This document shows, piece by piece, positions 33,669-43,164 of a DNA stretch of 64,000 nt; the stretch's first letter is position 1; each line of letters starts with the position of its first letter. Both the position numbers and the translations under genes were made by a program. The stretch is from NCBI GenBank assembly GCA_042862465.1, contig JASTVH010000007.1, forward strand, positions 248,001-312,000, in the 5' to 3' direction. This DNA comes from JASTVH01 sp042862465. GTDB taxonomy: Bacteria; Pseudomonadota; Gammaproteobacteria; Pseudomonadales; Oleiphilaceae. The notes under the pieces are model-generated. The model was not told the DNA's origin. It ran no database searches and worked only from the letters and a program-made list of their open reading frames with translations.

Positions 33669-35912
33669 TCAGTCCGGCGCGGAAAACTGCTCCAGCAGCC
33701 GGACAAACGCCTCGTGTGCCTGGGGTTTGGCGTAATAGAACCCCTGAACGTCATCACACCCGAGTTTGATCAATTGCGCCTCCTGCGCTTTGTTTTCCAC
33801 CCCTTCGGCAATCACATTGAGATTGAGCAGATGCCCCATTTCCACGACCAGCGCCGCAATGACCTGGTCCTCGGAGCGCTGGTGCAGACCCTCGATGAAG
33901 CTGCGATCGATCTTAAGACGATCCACCGGCAGTTGTTGCAGGTAACTCAGGGAGGAATAACCGGTACCGAAGTCATCCACCGCGATCTTGACCCCGCGCT
34001 GGCGTATCGCCTGCAACAGGTCCCGCAACAGCTCCGTATCCGCCATCATCATGGTCTCGGTGATTTCCAGCTCCAGGTGCCGTGGATCAATCGAGGTGCG
34101 CGCCAGCACGTCGTCCAGAATGTTGAAGAAGTCATCGTCCTTGAGCTGGCGCAGGGAGACATTGACCGCCACGTCGATGTGTTTTCCCGTCTCGTGCACC
34201 CAAACCAGCTGCTTGCGGCAGGCCTCCTCCAGGATCCAGGCGCCCATCGACACGATGTGGCCCGAGCTTTCGGCGATGGGGATAAAATCCGCCGGTGACA
34301 CCAGCCGCTGGTCCTCGCGGCGCCAGCGCACCAGCGCCTCCGCCCCGACAATCCGGCGGCTTCCCAGGGACATCTGCGGTTGATAGTGCAGTTCCAGGCA
34401 GCGTTTTTCCACACAGGTGCGCAGCTCATTGGCAATGCGCAGCCGCTTGAGCAGGTCGCGCTCGTAGTCCGGATCAAAGAAGCAGTGGGAGGCGCGCTGG
34501 GTGCGTTTGGCCTGCTTGAGCGCGATACTGGCGTTCTGGGCCAGGGTTTCGGCGTTATTGCCATGCTGCGGGAAAAGCGCCACGCCCACGGTCAGGGTCA
34601 GCGGAATCTCATGGCCCTCCACGGTGAAGCCATCCCGAAAAGACTGCTGCAGGGCATTGAGCTGCGCATCGATGCCGGCGCGGTCGTCACCGGGAATCAC
34701 CAGGCAGAAGCTGTCGCCGGAAATCCGGGTCAGACAGCACTGCTCACCAAAATGGTCACTGAGACGCTGAGCCACCTGCATCAGTGTCTGGTCCCCCACC
34801 GCATGCCCCAGCCCATCGCTGACGGCCTGGAAATTGTCGATATCGACCAACACCAGGGCAAAGGGGGCCTGGGCTTCGATGAAAGGCTCCAGGTTACGTG
34901 GCAGGGAGTTACGGTTGGGCAACCCGGTCAGGGGGTCCGAATAGGCCAGATGCTCCAGCCGCTCGAACATACTGGCGTTGTCGAAACCCACGGCAATATT
35001 CACCGCAAACAGCTCCAGCAGCCGGATATCCACCTCCGACAATGGCTGCCGGCTGCTGACGTGGATCACCAGTTCGTCGCCATTGGGAGAGACGCTATAC
35101 AGCACCACCCGTTCGGCCTCGACGATGCTCTCCTTTTGCTCGAACACCCGCTGGATATCGGCGCGCACGGTTTCGTTATCCAGGGACTCCAGTCCGGCGC
35201 CGGTGTATTTTTCATAGGCCCCGGAGGCGGCCAATACTTTCAACCGGTCCAGCGGAAGATTCTCGTAGTGGCAACAGAGAAAACCATTCTGTTCAATATG
35301 CAGCAGACTGCACAGCTGCATGAGGACGCCGCGGGAAAACGTTTTGACCGCCCGCTCCTTGAACAGGTTGGTGCCGCCATCAATGATCAGCTCCAGGCCC
35401 CGGCGGTTCTCCTCAATGGTGCGGATCTGCTCATAGGAGCGGATGGCAGCGGTCAGGGTGGTGATCAGGCGGTTGCTGGTCAGCTCGCTCTTGGCCTTGT
35501 AGTCGTTGATGTCGTATTTCTGGATAACTTCCACTTCCGGGGCATACCCCGGCTGGCCGGTGCGCAGGACGATACGGGTGCGGTCATTGTCGAGCGTTTC
35601 GCGGATATAGCTGACCAGTCCCAGCCCGGCATGTTCCGATTCCATCACCACATCGAGCAGCACACAGGCAAACTCGGCACCGGAACCGAGCAGCGTCCGG
35701 GCCTCTGCTGCGGAATAGGCGCTGGTAAAAGCCAATGGGCGGCCCAGAATCCTGCAGCTCTCAAGGGCAAACCGGGTGGCCCGGTGAACCTGTTCTTCGT
35801 CATCCACGATCAGGATGGACCAGGCCTCGGCGGCGGTCTGGACAGCCGCGTCCTCTTCAGACGGTTCGTCGATAAACTCGACCAGTTCGTCATCGTTATT
35901 GTCATCAGCCAT
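33669..35912 (-). CDS. Response regulator with REC, DUF3369, GGDEF and EAL domains
   Basis: 747 aa, cytosolic. REC at about residues 30-150 (SILIVDDEEQVHRATRFAL; acceptor Asp in CVLLDVVMESEHAG). A DUF3369 domain follows (GLELIIDGGTNLFKERAVKTFSRGVLMQL). GGDEF (about 330-480) is degenerate, with ISGDSF at the signature. EAL (about 500-740) keeps EALVRW, VAVNVSLRQL, LEITETMMM, DDFGTGYSSL and GVENKAQ. It is most likely a phosphodiesterase governed by phosphorylation from the kinase 3 bp upstream. Confidence 0.94.
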   Translation of the reverse strand: MADDNNDDELVEFIDEPSEEDAAVQTAAEAWSILIVDDEEQVHRATRFALESCRILGRPLAFTSAYSAAEARTLLGSGAEFACVLLDVVMESEHAGLGLVSYIRETLDNDRTRIVLRTGQPGYAPEVEVIQKYDINDYKAKSELTSNRLITTLTAAIRSYEQIRTIEENRRGLELIIDGGTNLFKERAVKTFSRGVLMQLCSLLHIEQNGFLCCHYENLPLDRLKVLAASGAYEKYTGAGLESLDNETVRADIQRVFEQKESIVEAERVVLYSVSPNGDELVIHVSSRQPLSEVDIRLLELFAVNIAVGFDNASMFERLEHLAYSDPLTGLPNRNSLPRNLEPFIEAQAPFALVLVDIDNFQAVSDGLGHAVGDQTLMQVAQRLSDHFGEQCCLTRISGDSFCLVIPGDDRAGIDAQLNALQQSFRDGFTVEGHEIPLTLTVGVALFPQHGNNAETLAQNASIALKQAKRTQRASHCFFDPDYERDLLKRLRIANELRTCVEKRCLELHYQPQMSLGSRRIVGAEALVRWRREDQRLVSPADFIPIAESSGHIVSMGAWILEEACRKQLVWVHETGKHIDVAVNVSLRQLKDDDFFNILDDVLARTSIDPRHLELEITETMMMADTELLRDLLQAIRQRGVKIAVDDFGTGYSSLSYLQQLPVDRLKIDRSFIEGLHQRSEDQVIAALVVEMGHLLNLNVIAEGVENKAQEAQLIKLGCDDVQGFYYAKPQAHEAFVRLLEQFSAPD

Positions 35913-35915
35913 GCG

Positions 35916-37433
35916 TTACTCCACTTCTGTCTCGCCCGCCGCCTCCACTGGAGCCCGTAGAGGCAACGTCAGCGTGATCGTCACGCCTTCGGCCTCCGGA
36001 CTCTCCAGCCCAATCTGGCCCCCCAGGACGCCGGTCACAATGTTATAGACCAGGTGCAGCCCCAGCCCTGACCCACCCTGCCCCAGACGGGTGGTATAAA
36101 AGGGATCGAAGGCCCGCTTGATCTGCTCCCCCGACATACCGCGTCCGTCGTCGGCCACCTGCAACACCACCTGGTCCGGACCGGCCTGCTCTGCCTCCAG
36201 CCGGATCGTGCCCTGCTCCCGCCCCTCGAAACCGTGAATCAGGGCATTGTTGAAGCAGTTGGTTATGACCTGGCCCAGGGGGCCGGGGAAACTGTCCATT
36301 TCGATGCCCGAGGGAATCGCCACCTCCACCTGAAAGCGGCTGTGCTTGATCTTCGGGCGCAATGTATCGATGACTTCGTCCACTACCTCAGCAAGATCGA
36401 ATCGCCGACGCTGAGAACTGGTTTGGTCCACAGCCACCTGCTTGAAGTTCTGAATCTGGTCAGCGGCCATGCCCAGGCTGGTAACGAGAATACGGGTCGC
36501 TTCCTCCACCGCATCCACATAGCCCTGCAGACTGGATTTGCGCAGCGCCCCCGCAGCCAGTTCGGACTGAAACCCCCGGGTGCGTTCGGCCAGGGAGGTG
36601 GCGACGGTCAGCCCGTTACCGATGGGCGTATTCACCTCATGGGCGATACCGGCAACCAGCTCCCCCAGTGAAGCCATCTTTTCTGACTGAATCAGGCTGG
36701 CCTGGGCGGCCTCGAGGTTCTTCAATGCCCGTTCGGCGCGATCACGGGCATTTTTGGCCTCATCTTCCGCTTGCTGCTGCTCTTTTAGGGCGGCGTTGTA
36801 ATCTTCGATAAACAGACCCAGCTCGTCGTGAGCCTGCCAGTTCACCGGCTTGCGAACGCCGGTGCGGCGATAGTGGCGAATGGAGTCGGACACCCGCCAC
36901 AACGGGCGCAGCACCGTCAGGCGGAAGGACAGGCCGGTGACCACGACCAGCGTCAGGAACAACACCAGCACCAGTACGGCCAGGTGCCAGAGTTCCTTGC
37001 TGAATCGCGCCCAACCCTGCTGGATCTGGATCCCCAGCGCGACATGGCCGATAGTGCGCTCCTCGCTGTCATAACTGAAACGCACCGGGGCCTCAAAGAA
37101 TACGATATTGTTCAAACCGGAGCAGTCACCGCGCTCCTGAGGGCTGATCGAGCGGGTCACGAAAGTCAGGGTGGCGCAACGGGTGCTGTCGCTTTCCAGC
37201 GCGATATCGAGGATGGTGCGGGTCTGGTCGGTGGCAAAATTCCAAACCGGCGCCGAGAGCAGCAGCGCCAGCCGGTCCACCGATTCCTGAGAGGCCTCCC
37301 GGCTGATGCGCTCACCGTAATCCACCTCGTTCTTGCCCAGCACCACGAGAAATGCCAGCGACACCAGCAGCAAAGCCGGCAGCACGATGCACAGGAAACG
37401 AATACTCAGTGACAGGCGCAGCGATGAAAACAC
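35916..37433 (-). CDS. Sensor histidine kinase, two membrane helices with HAMP
   Basis: 505 aa. TM1 about residues 10-32, a periplasmic sensor of about 115 residues with two cysteines (TRCATL and GDCSGL), TM2 about 150-172, HAMP, a coiled coil, then HisKA with GIAHEVNTPIGNGL (His near 264) and HATPase_c (NCFNNALIHG, DDGRGM, GGSGLGLHLVYNIV). The HEVNTPIGN box is typical of kinases paired with DUF3369 regulators. Its stop is 3 bp before the cognate response regulator gene. Confidence 0.94.
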   Translation of the reverse strand: MFSSLRLSLSIRFLCIVLPALLLVSLAFLVVLGKNEVDYGERISREASQESVDRLALLLSAPVWNFATDQTRTILDIALESDSTRCATLTFVTRSISPQERGDCSGLNNIVFFEAPVRFSYDSEERTIGHVALGIQIQQGWARFSKELWHLAVLVLVLFLTLVVVTGLSFRLTVLRPLWRVSDSIRHYRRTGVRKPVNWQAHDELGLFIEDYNAALKEQQQAEDEAKNARDRAERALKNLEAAQASLIQSEKMASLGELVAGIAHEVNTPIGNGLTVATSLAERTRGFQSELAAGALRKSSLQGYVDAVEEATRILVTSLGMAADQIQNFKQVAVDQTSSQRRRFDLAEVVDEVIDTLRPKIKHSRFQVEVAIPSGIEMDSFPGPLGQVITNCFNNALIHGFEGREQGTIRLEAEQAGPDQVVLQVADDGRGMSGEQIKRAFDPFYTTRLGQGGSGLGLHLVYNIVTGVLGGQIGLESPEAEGVTITLTLPLRAPVEAAGETEVE

Positions 37434-37559
37434 CGATCACAACCCCCATGGGTGGATCAATTCATCCCTGACAGTTGTCCATAGCCGGTTGGGCAAAGTT
37501 CGCGAAACACACTATAAGCATCGTCGATTTTGCCCAACCTGCAAGCCGGCGTTTGCGCC

Positions 37560-38897
37560 TTACCCTCCCCCGCCCATGAGCCCGGGCAGGAACAGTGAAA
37601 TCTGCGGAAACAGAATCAGCAGCACCGTGGCAAACAGCAGAATAACGATGAACGGCGGTGTACCTCGAATGATGTCGAGATAGGGGCGACGGAAGATCGC
37701 CACGGCGGTGAAGATGTCACAGCCAAACGGCGGCGTTGCAGAGCCGATGGCCGCCTGCAGGGTCACCAGGGTGCCCACCAGCACCGGGTCGATGCCCGCG
37801 GCATTCACCGCCGGCTCGAAAATCGGGGTCAGGATTAGGATCACCACGATCGGGTCGACGAACATGCAGCCGACAAAGAAGGAGATCGAGATCAGCGCCA
37901 GAATGAAATAGGGACTGTCCCCGGCGTTGGCCACCACGTCCCCCAGCAGCAGCGAGGGTATCTGGGCAAAGGAAATCACCCAGGAAAATGCCGTGCCCGC
38001 GGCGACCAGAATAAAGACCACAGCGGTGATCAGGCCGGTGGAGAGGGCAATTTCCGGAATGTCCTTGAGGCGCACCTGACGGTAAACGAGCATTTCCAGG
38101 ATCAGGGCATACAGCACCGACATGGAGGCTGCCTCGGTGGGGCTGAACGTGCCCGAATAGATGCCGCCGATGATGATGACCGGGAACCCCATGGCCAGGA
38201 AGGATCGCTTCACGGCGCGTATCCGTTCGCTCCAGTCATGGCGGGGTTTGACCGGAATACCCAGGCGGATGGACAGGAAATAACAGTAGACCGAAAACAT
38301 CATCAGTATCAGCAGGCCTGGCCCGATCCCGGCGATGAAAAGCTTGCCGACCGACGTTCCCGAAACCACCCCGTAAATGATCATTCCGATGGACGGCGGG
38401 ATCAGCAGGGCAATATCACTGGCGTTAATGATCAGGGCAATCGCGAACTTGTCGGTATAACCGGCGTCCAGCAGCTGTGGCCGCAATGGCTTGCCCATGG
38501 CCACCACAGTGGCCTGGGTGGAACCGGAAACCGCGCCAAACAGGGTGCAGGACAACGCAGTGGTCATCGGCAACCCGCCGCGCAAGTGGCCCACAAACTT
38601 GTGCACCAGATCGAGCATGCGGTCGGCGGTGTGGCCTTTTATCATGATATCGGCGGCCAGAATGAACATGGGCACGGCCACCAGCACACTCTGGGAAATG
38701 CCGCCAATCATCTGCTGGATCAGCACCTGCCCTTCGAGAAACGGAAACTGAGTGAACAGTAGCAGCATGGCGCCCGCCAGCAAGGGCACCATCATGGGGT
38801 AGCCCATCAGCAACAGGATAATCATCACGGCGGCCGCGACACCGGTCATCGTGCTGGTGGGCATGTTCTCCAGCCAACTCATCAGTGCTTCCATCAC
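37560..38897 (-). CDS. TRAP transporter large permease (DctM family)
   Basis: 445 aa with about 12 membrane helices. DctM signatures: GGLPMTTALSCTLFGAVSGSTQATVVAMGKPLRPQLLDAGYTDKFA and INASDIALLIPPSIGMIIYGVVSGTSVGKLFIAGIGPGLL. It carries the elevator-type transport of an organic anion driven by an ion gradient. The start overlaps the DctQ stop by 4 bp. The substrate cannot be read from sequence. Confidence 0.95.
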   Translation of the reverse strand: MMEALMSWLENMPTSTMTGVAAAVMIILLLMGYPMMVPLLAGAMLLLFTQFPFLEGQVLIQQMIGGISQSVLVAVPMFILAADIMIKGHTADRMLDLVHKFVGHLRGGLPMTTALSCTLFGAVSGSTQATVVAMGKPLRPQLLDAGYTDKFAIALIINASDIALLIPPSIGMIIYGVVSGTSVGKLFIAGIGPGLLILMMFSVYCYFLSIRLGIPVKPRHDWSERIRAVKRSFLAMGFPVIIIGGIYSGTFSPTEAASMSVLYALILEMLVYRQVRLKDIPEIALSTGLITAVVFILVAAGTAFSWVISFAQIPSLLLGDVVANAGDSPYFILALISISFFVGCMFVDPIVVILILTPIFEPAVNAAGIDPVLVGTLVTLQAAIGSATPPFGCDIFTAVAIFRRPYLDIIRGTPPFIVILLFATVLLILFPQISLFLPGLMGGGG

Positions 38898-39550
38898 TGC
38901 TGCCCTCCCTGCGCGCCGTTCTTGTCGTCATCGTCCCAATGGGTGGGCGTACCGGGGTAGCCCCCCGCCCCCAGGTCGAGTTCCTCGACTTCCTCATATT
39001 CGTCCTTGTGGGTCCAGGAGAGGTAGTTTTCCCGGCTGATGATATTGCGCACACCGGCAAGCAGATATTGCGCCGAGCCCACGAACAGGCCAAGAGGCAC
39101 CACGCTGTATAGCAGGTAGAGCGGTGTCTGGATGGACGGCATGACGCGCCCGGACTTGGCCAGTTTTTCGATGTAATCGATCGAGAACACACCCAGGGCA
39201 AAGAGCAACAGGCAGGTGGTGAAGCTGATCAGGATCAGCAACCCCTTCTGGGCTTTCTCGGGAAGCAGGTCATGCACGGCGGACACGCGGATATGGCGGG
39301 CATTGCGAACGCCATGACCCAGGCCCACAAAAGTCACCACGACCACCAGCAGCTGCGCCACTTCATCCACAAAGGTGAGGCTGGCGCCAAGATTTCGCGA
39401 TATCACCCCAGCGATGGCGCAGGCGGCCATGGCAAGCGTCGCGACAATCAGTACGGTGCGTTCAAAGGCATTGAGGAAACGGTCCAGAATCTGGAAGGGC
39501 TTTCGGACCTGCTGACGCCAGCCGCCAGCCGCAGGAGGATGACTCGACAT
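38894..39550 (-). CDS. TRAP transporter small permease (DctQ family)
   Basis: 218 aa from ATG 39550, with AAGGAG upstream. Four membrane helices as expected: TVLIVATLAMAACAIAGVISR, DEVAQLLVVVVTFVGLGHGVRNARHIRV, LLILISFTTCLLLFALGVFSI, LYLLYSVVPLGLFVGSAQYLLAG. A long acidic C-terminal tail (YEEVEELDLGAGG onward, ending in Asp-rich sequence) is longer than usual. It forms the QM complex with the overlapping downstream permease. Confidence 0.93.
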   Translation of the reverse strand: MSSHPPAAGGWRQQVRKPFQILDRFLNAFERTVLIVATLAMAACAIAGVISRNLGASLTFVDEVAQLLVVVVTFVGLGHGVRNARHIRVSAVHDLLPEKAQKGLLILISFTTCLLLFALGVFSIDYIEKLAKSGRVMPSIQTPLYLLYSVVPLGLFVGSAQYLLAGVRNIISRENYLSWTHKDEYEEVEELDLGAGGYPGTPTHWDDDDKNGAQGGQQ

Positions 39551-39988
39551 TCCCTTGGCTCCTTTTTTGGTCTTTTTCTTTTGACATGACCCCGGCACCC
39601 TCCATGGCCTCGTACTGCGGCAGCTGTATCGGGTGCGGATGTCACAGCAAACCACGACACTTCCGGAAAACGCTGGTCAATTGCTGCATTTCTCGCCTGC
39701 ACAACAGCGGGGCACAGTAACCAATCAGCGCTTCCCTGATTAACCGTATCAGAGTTTTACAAGCGATGGCGACTTCTCATTGCGTTCCCATAGCCGTGTC
39801 CCCTCTGCCCGGCCCGATTAGCAAATGGTCGAGGTAGACGCTGCCCCATCCCTTGATTACAGTCATTGAGGATGCCCTTAATGGGCAAAGGGTTGAAACA
39901 TGCCTGCTGTGTTATGTTTTGACCAAGCGCTGTTCGGATCAGGAAATGCGCTTACCAGAAAGAAAATAACGTGAAAGGGAGAACCGCA
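39551..39988. other. Divergent intergenic region of the TRAP operon
   Basis: 438 bp separate the leftward dctQM genes from the rightward substrate-binding gene. It should contain both promoters. I could not identify a convincing -35/-10 pair, sigma54 element or operator dyad, and I see no gene. Confidence 0.5.
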
Positions 39989-41119
39989 ATGACTGCAACG
40001 TTTCGCTGGATGACCGGTATCCTTATGGTCATGGCTCTCGTACTCACCGGCTGTTCCAAATCATCGGACGGTGACGAACAGGCTCAATCCTCTTCCCAAT
40101 CCTCTGAGAACACCTCCAATCAACAGGCCTCCGAAGGCAAAACCACGACCTGGCGCTTCGCCCTGGAAGAAGTCGACGGCAGCGTACAGGACGCCTATGC
40201 GACCGAATTCAAAAAGCGGGTTGAAGAAGCCTCGGGCGGTAAAATCAAGGTGGAAATCTACCCCTACGGTTCTCTGGGCACCTCATCACAGCTGACCGAG
40301 CTGGTTCAGAGCGGTGCACTGGAGCTGGCCTTCGCTTCGCCGGGTCATCTGGCCTCGGTGATCCCTTCCGTGGGGGTCTTCACGCTGCATTTCGTGCTTT
40401 CCGATGACAACAAAGTCAACGAGAAGGTCCTTAACAGCAAGGCGGTGCATGACATCCTGGCCGACCCCTATCACCAGCAGGGGCTGGAGCTGATGAGCAT
40501 TGTGCCGGAAGGCTGGATGGTCTGGACCGCGAACAAGCCGCTGCGTTCCCCGGCCGATTTCGACGGATTCAAGATGCGCACCATGACCTCGCCGATCCTG
40601 GTTGAATCCTACAAGGCCTATGGCGCCAACCCGACACCCAAGCCCTATTCCCAGGTCTACAGCGGGTTGCAGCTGGGTGAGATTGACGGTCAGGTGAACC
40701 CCGTCTTCGCCATCGAGGAGATGAGCTTCTACGAAGAACAGGACTACATGATCTTCGCCAAGCACGCCCAGTTCGTGTCCACCTTCGTGGCCGGGCAGGA
40801 ATGGTACAACGGGCTGCCGGAAGACCAGCGCAAGATCGTCGACAAGGTGACCGAGGAGCTGGTGCCCTGGATCTTCGAAAAACAGGCCGAGTACAACGAC
40901 CAGCGCCTGCAGAAGATCGAGGAAGCCGGTGGCACCAAGGTGATCTACCTGACCGACGAGGAGCGTGACAAGTTCCGCAAGGCCAGCATGAAGGTGCGCG
41001 ACACCTACATCGAGCAGGCCGGCGAGACCGGCAAGAAGCTGCTCGACACCATCACCAGTGAAGTGGATAAATACGAAAAAGAGATGAAAGGCGAGGAAGA
41101 ATCCAAAGACGAGAGCTGA
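39989..41119 (+). CDS. TRAP transporter substrate-binding lipoprotein (DctP family)
   Basis: 376 aa from ATG 39989, with AAAGGGA upstream. The signal ends in the lipobox VLTGC (Cys near 21), so this receptor is membrane-anchored rather than soluble, followed by a Ser/Gln-rich linker. DctP fold: WRFALEEVDGSVQDAYATEFKKRVEEASGGKIKVEIYPYGSLGTSSQLTELVQSGALELAF, FKMRTMTSPILVESYKAYGANPTPKPYSQVYSGLQLGEIDGQVNP. The conserved Arg for carboxylate binding (KMRT) is present. Divergent from its permeases. The last 20 residues are highly charged. Confidence 0.94.
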   Translation: MTATFRWMTGILMVMALVLTGCSKSSDGDEQAQSSSQSSENTSNQQASEGKTTTWRFALEEVDGSVQDAYATEFKKRVEEASGGKIKVEIYPYGSLGTSSQLTELVQSGALELAFASPGHLASVIPSVGVFTLHFVLSDDNKVNEKVLNSKAVHDILADPYHQQGLELMSIVPEGWMVWTANKPLRSPADFDGFKMRTMTSPILVESYKAYGANPTPKPYSQVYSGLQLGEIDGQVNPVFAIEEMSFYEEQDYMIFAKHAQFVSTFVAGQEWYNGLPEDQRKIVDKVTEELVPWIFEKQAEYNDQRLQKIEEAGGTKVIYLTDEERDKFRKASMKVRDTYIEQAGETGKKLLDTITSEVDKYEKEMKGEEESKDES

Positions 41120-41136
41120 GGCTCTCTCCAGGCCAG

Positions 41137-41166
41137 AAAGGCGCGGCCACGGTCGCGCCTTTTTTT
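41137..41166 (+). terminator. Rho-independent terminator after the TRAP receptor gene
   Basis: AAAGGCGCG and CGCGCCTTT form a 9-bp stem around an 8-nt loop, followed by a run of Ts, 18 nt after the stop at 41119. It is also convergent with the mscS-type gene. Confidence 0.92.
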
Positions 41167-41177
41167 ATGGGCGCCCG

Positions 41178-41975
41178 CTACACCGACATCCGGGTGGTGG
41201 CAAAACGCGCGCCCATGGCTTCGAGGCGGGCCTTGCCGCGAACCGTCAGATCGGTCATGAACTGGAACTGATCCCTGGCATCGGCGGGATAGGCCTTTAC
41301 CCGATAGCGCGTGCCCCAGGCCTGCTCGCTGACAATGACCGTTACCGGCTTGTGCAGCCGCACGTAGGGACTGGTCAACGCCACCTGCCGCAAGGCCTCC
41401 CGCACCTGCCGGGCATCGTGTTGCGGATGCAGATAGAACTCCGCCACACAGAGCAGTGTCTGACTGCCGTCATTGACATTCGAGATGAGGCTGTCCCACA
41501 GCTTGCCGTGAGGAATCAGCACCACCGAATCGTCCGCCGTCACAATTTCCACCGCCCGCATGCCAATGGACTTCACTTCGCCATAGCGCCCATCCACCTC
41601 AATCCAGTCTCCGGGACGGTAGGGCATCTCGTAGAGCGTCACGATGCCGGCGATCAGGCTGGTGGTGTAATCCTTGAAGGCAAAGCCCAGCGCCAGAGCC
41701 AGGGCACCGAAAATCGCCACCAGGTTCTCGAAGGTGGGGTCCACCAGGATCGGCACCACGGTGATGATGGCGAGCACGATGATCAGCAGCCGCAGCAACG
41801 GCACACTCGCCAGGACATACAGCCGCGCCCGACCGGACAGCTTGTCCGCGACTCGCCGCAGCAATGTCTGCATGAAGACGATCAGAGCCGCGGCGCCACC
41901 CAACACCAGCAGGGCATCAAGCCAGGCACTGGCATTCAGGTGTTGCAGTACGACGGTGGGGTTGACGCTGTCCAT
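41178..41975 (-). CDS. Small-conductance mechanosensitive channel (MscS family)
   Basis: 265 aa. Three N-terminal helices, the third being the pore helix followed by the beta domain: LVAIFGALALALGFAFKDYTTSLIAGIVTLYEMPYRPGDWIEVDGRYGEVKSIGMRAVEIVTADDSVVLIPHGKLWDSLISN. A short C-terminal cytoplasmic domain follows. Opens under membrane tension and releases solutes at hypo-osmotic shock, fitting an organism that accumulates glycine betaine. It is 10 bp after the unknown winged-helix gene and probably co-transcribed. Confidence 0.93.
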   Translation of the reverse strand: MDSVNPTVVLQHLNASAWLDALLVLGGAAALIVFMQTLLRRVADKLSGRARLYVLASVPLLRLLIIVLAIITVVPILVDPTFENLVAIFGALALALGFAFKDYTTSLIAGIVTLYEMPYRPGDWIEVDGRYGEVKSIGMRAVEIVTADDSVVLIPHGKLWDSLISNVNDGSQTLLCVAEFYLHPQHDARQVREALRQVALTSPYVRLHKPVTVIVSEQAWGTRYRVKAYPADARDQFQFMTDLTVRGKARLEAMGARFATTRMSV

Positions 41976-41985
41976 GCTGCGCTCC

Positions 41986-43164
41986 TCAGTTCATCACGCT
42001 GTCGTGGGCAAAGCCTTCATCGATAAGGTGCCTGCGCACCGACGGATAGACGGCAACTTGAATACGGAAACGGTCCTCTTCCTGGGCGACCACCGAGCGC
42101 CGCAGCAACGTCGGCACGGTCAGCTGAAGCACATCAAGTGAAAGCCCCGTGGTTCTGACCAGCCCCTGCCAGGACAGCGCGCCATGCGTGATCAGCGCAT
42201 GCAACACGAAGTCCCGTTCGCGGTCGCGTTCCGGCGCCACCACAGGTGCCTGCAACTGCGTCCAGGGCACGACCCAGAGCGCCCGGGCGGATTGCCGGGC
42301 CTGCTGCGCGGCATCCTGATCTTCCGGCTCATCGCGCAGTGCCTCCCGCCACAACGCCAGAGCCACGCCGGCGTTACCTCGCGCATGGGCGGCCAGATCC
42401 CGCAGGAAGGACGATGTGTCCTGCCGGCCCCAGGTGAGCACCGGCTGACCGGTGTCGGTCTGATAGAAAGAATGCGGCCCCTGCTCGTCCGCCGCCAGCG
42501 CCCCCAACCAGCGAGCCAGGACCGCCGCATCCAGCGCCTGCGGCGTCAACACCGGCGGCCTCAGCTGGGGAAAGAGCGCCTGCAGGAAAGACCAGCCCCA
42601 GGCCTGACAACCCAGCACCCCGGGCCCCAGTTGGCCGGCCATGGCCTGGGGGATCAACTCGCTCAATAGCGCCAGACCCTCGGGACACCGCAGGAAGCAC
42701 CGGGAAAGTTCCGGCACCACCCAGGGCGAGTCGCCTTCCCAGAACTGGTCGAGCCAATGCCGGTCACCGGCCAGGATCTGCTCCTCGGTGGGAGGCACAA
42801 TCACCCGGTATCCCGAATGCGCCAGCAATTCCAGCGCCTGTTCCGCCCCGGAAAAAGGCGGCGCGACCACCCAGGACACGACGTCTACCGCGTTACGGCC
42901 CCATTCCCGCAGTTTCTGCTCCAGAGAGCGCGCCAATGCTCCCCAGCTGGGGGCTCCGGCAATACGTCCCAGCGTTTCGGGATTCAGGGGCGCGAGCGCA
43001 TCTTCCCGGGCGCGGTCATGGGGCTCGGATTGCGCCACCAGTCGCCGCCAGAGATCTTCCAGGGACTGCACCATCGTGCGACGCACCGAAGCTGTGGGCA
43101 ACTGACGCCCATCAGGCGTAACCCAGTCCAGAGCCAGGCCGGGAGGTTGTTCCTGTGCGGTCAT
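41986..43164 (-). CDS. Unknown protein with C-terminal winged-helix-like domain, mscS neighbour
   Basis: 392 aa, cytosolic. The middle contains Trp-rich segments (VVSWVVAPPFSGAEQALELLAHSGYRVIVPPTEEQILAG, WLDQFWEGDSPWVVPELSRCFLRCPEGLALLSELI, LGCQAWGWSFLQALFP). The last 75 residues look like a winged helix (DFVLHALITHGALSWQGLVRTTGLSLDVLQLTVPTLLRRSVV). No Walker A or B motif is visible, though the layout recalls ATPase-plus-wHTH proteins that have lost the P-loop. It overlaps DUF1330 by 4 bp upstream and mscS follows 10 bp later. Function is unknown; a link to channel control is speculative. Confidence 0.75.
   Translation of the reverse strand: MTAQEQPPGLALDWVTPDGRQLPTASVRRTMVQSLEDLWRRLVAQSEPHDRAREDALAPLNPETLGRIAGAPSWGALARSLEQKLREWGRNAVDVVSWVVAPPFSGAEQALELLAHSGYRVIVPPTEEQILAGDRHWLDQFWEGDSPWVVPELSRCFLRCPEGLALLSELIPQAMAGQLGPGVLGCQAWGWSFLQALFPQLRPPVLTPQALDAAVLARWLGALAADEQGPHSFYQTDTGQPVLTWGRQDTSSFLRDLAAHARGNAGVALALWREALRDEPEDQDAAQQARQSARALWVVPWTQLQAPVVAPERDRERDFVLHALITHGALSWQGLVRTTGLSLDVLQLTVPTLLRRSVVAQEEDRFRIQVAVYPSVRRHLIDEGFAHDSVMN

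Noticed and set aside
34380..35960. Rightward 526-codon open frame
   Set aside because: Antisense to the REC-DUF3369-GGDEF-EAL gene; no recognisable domain.
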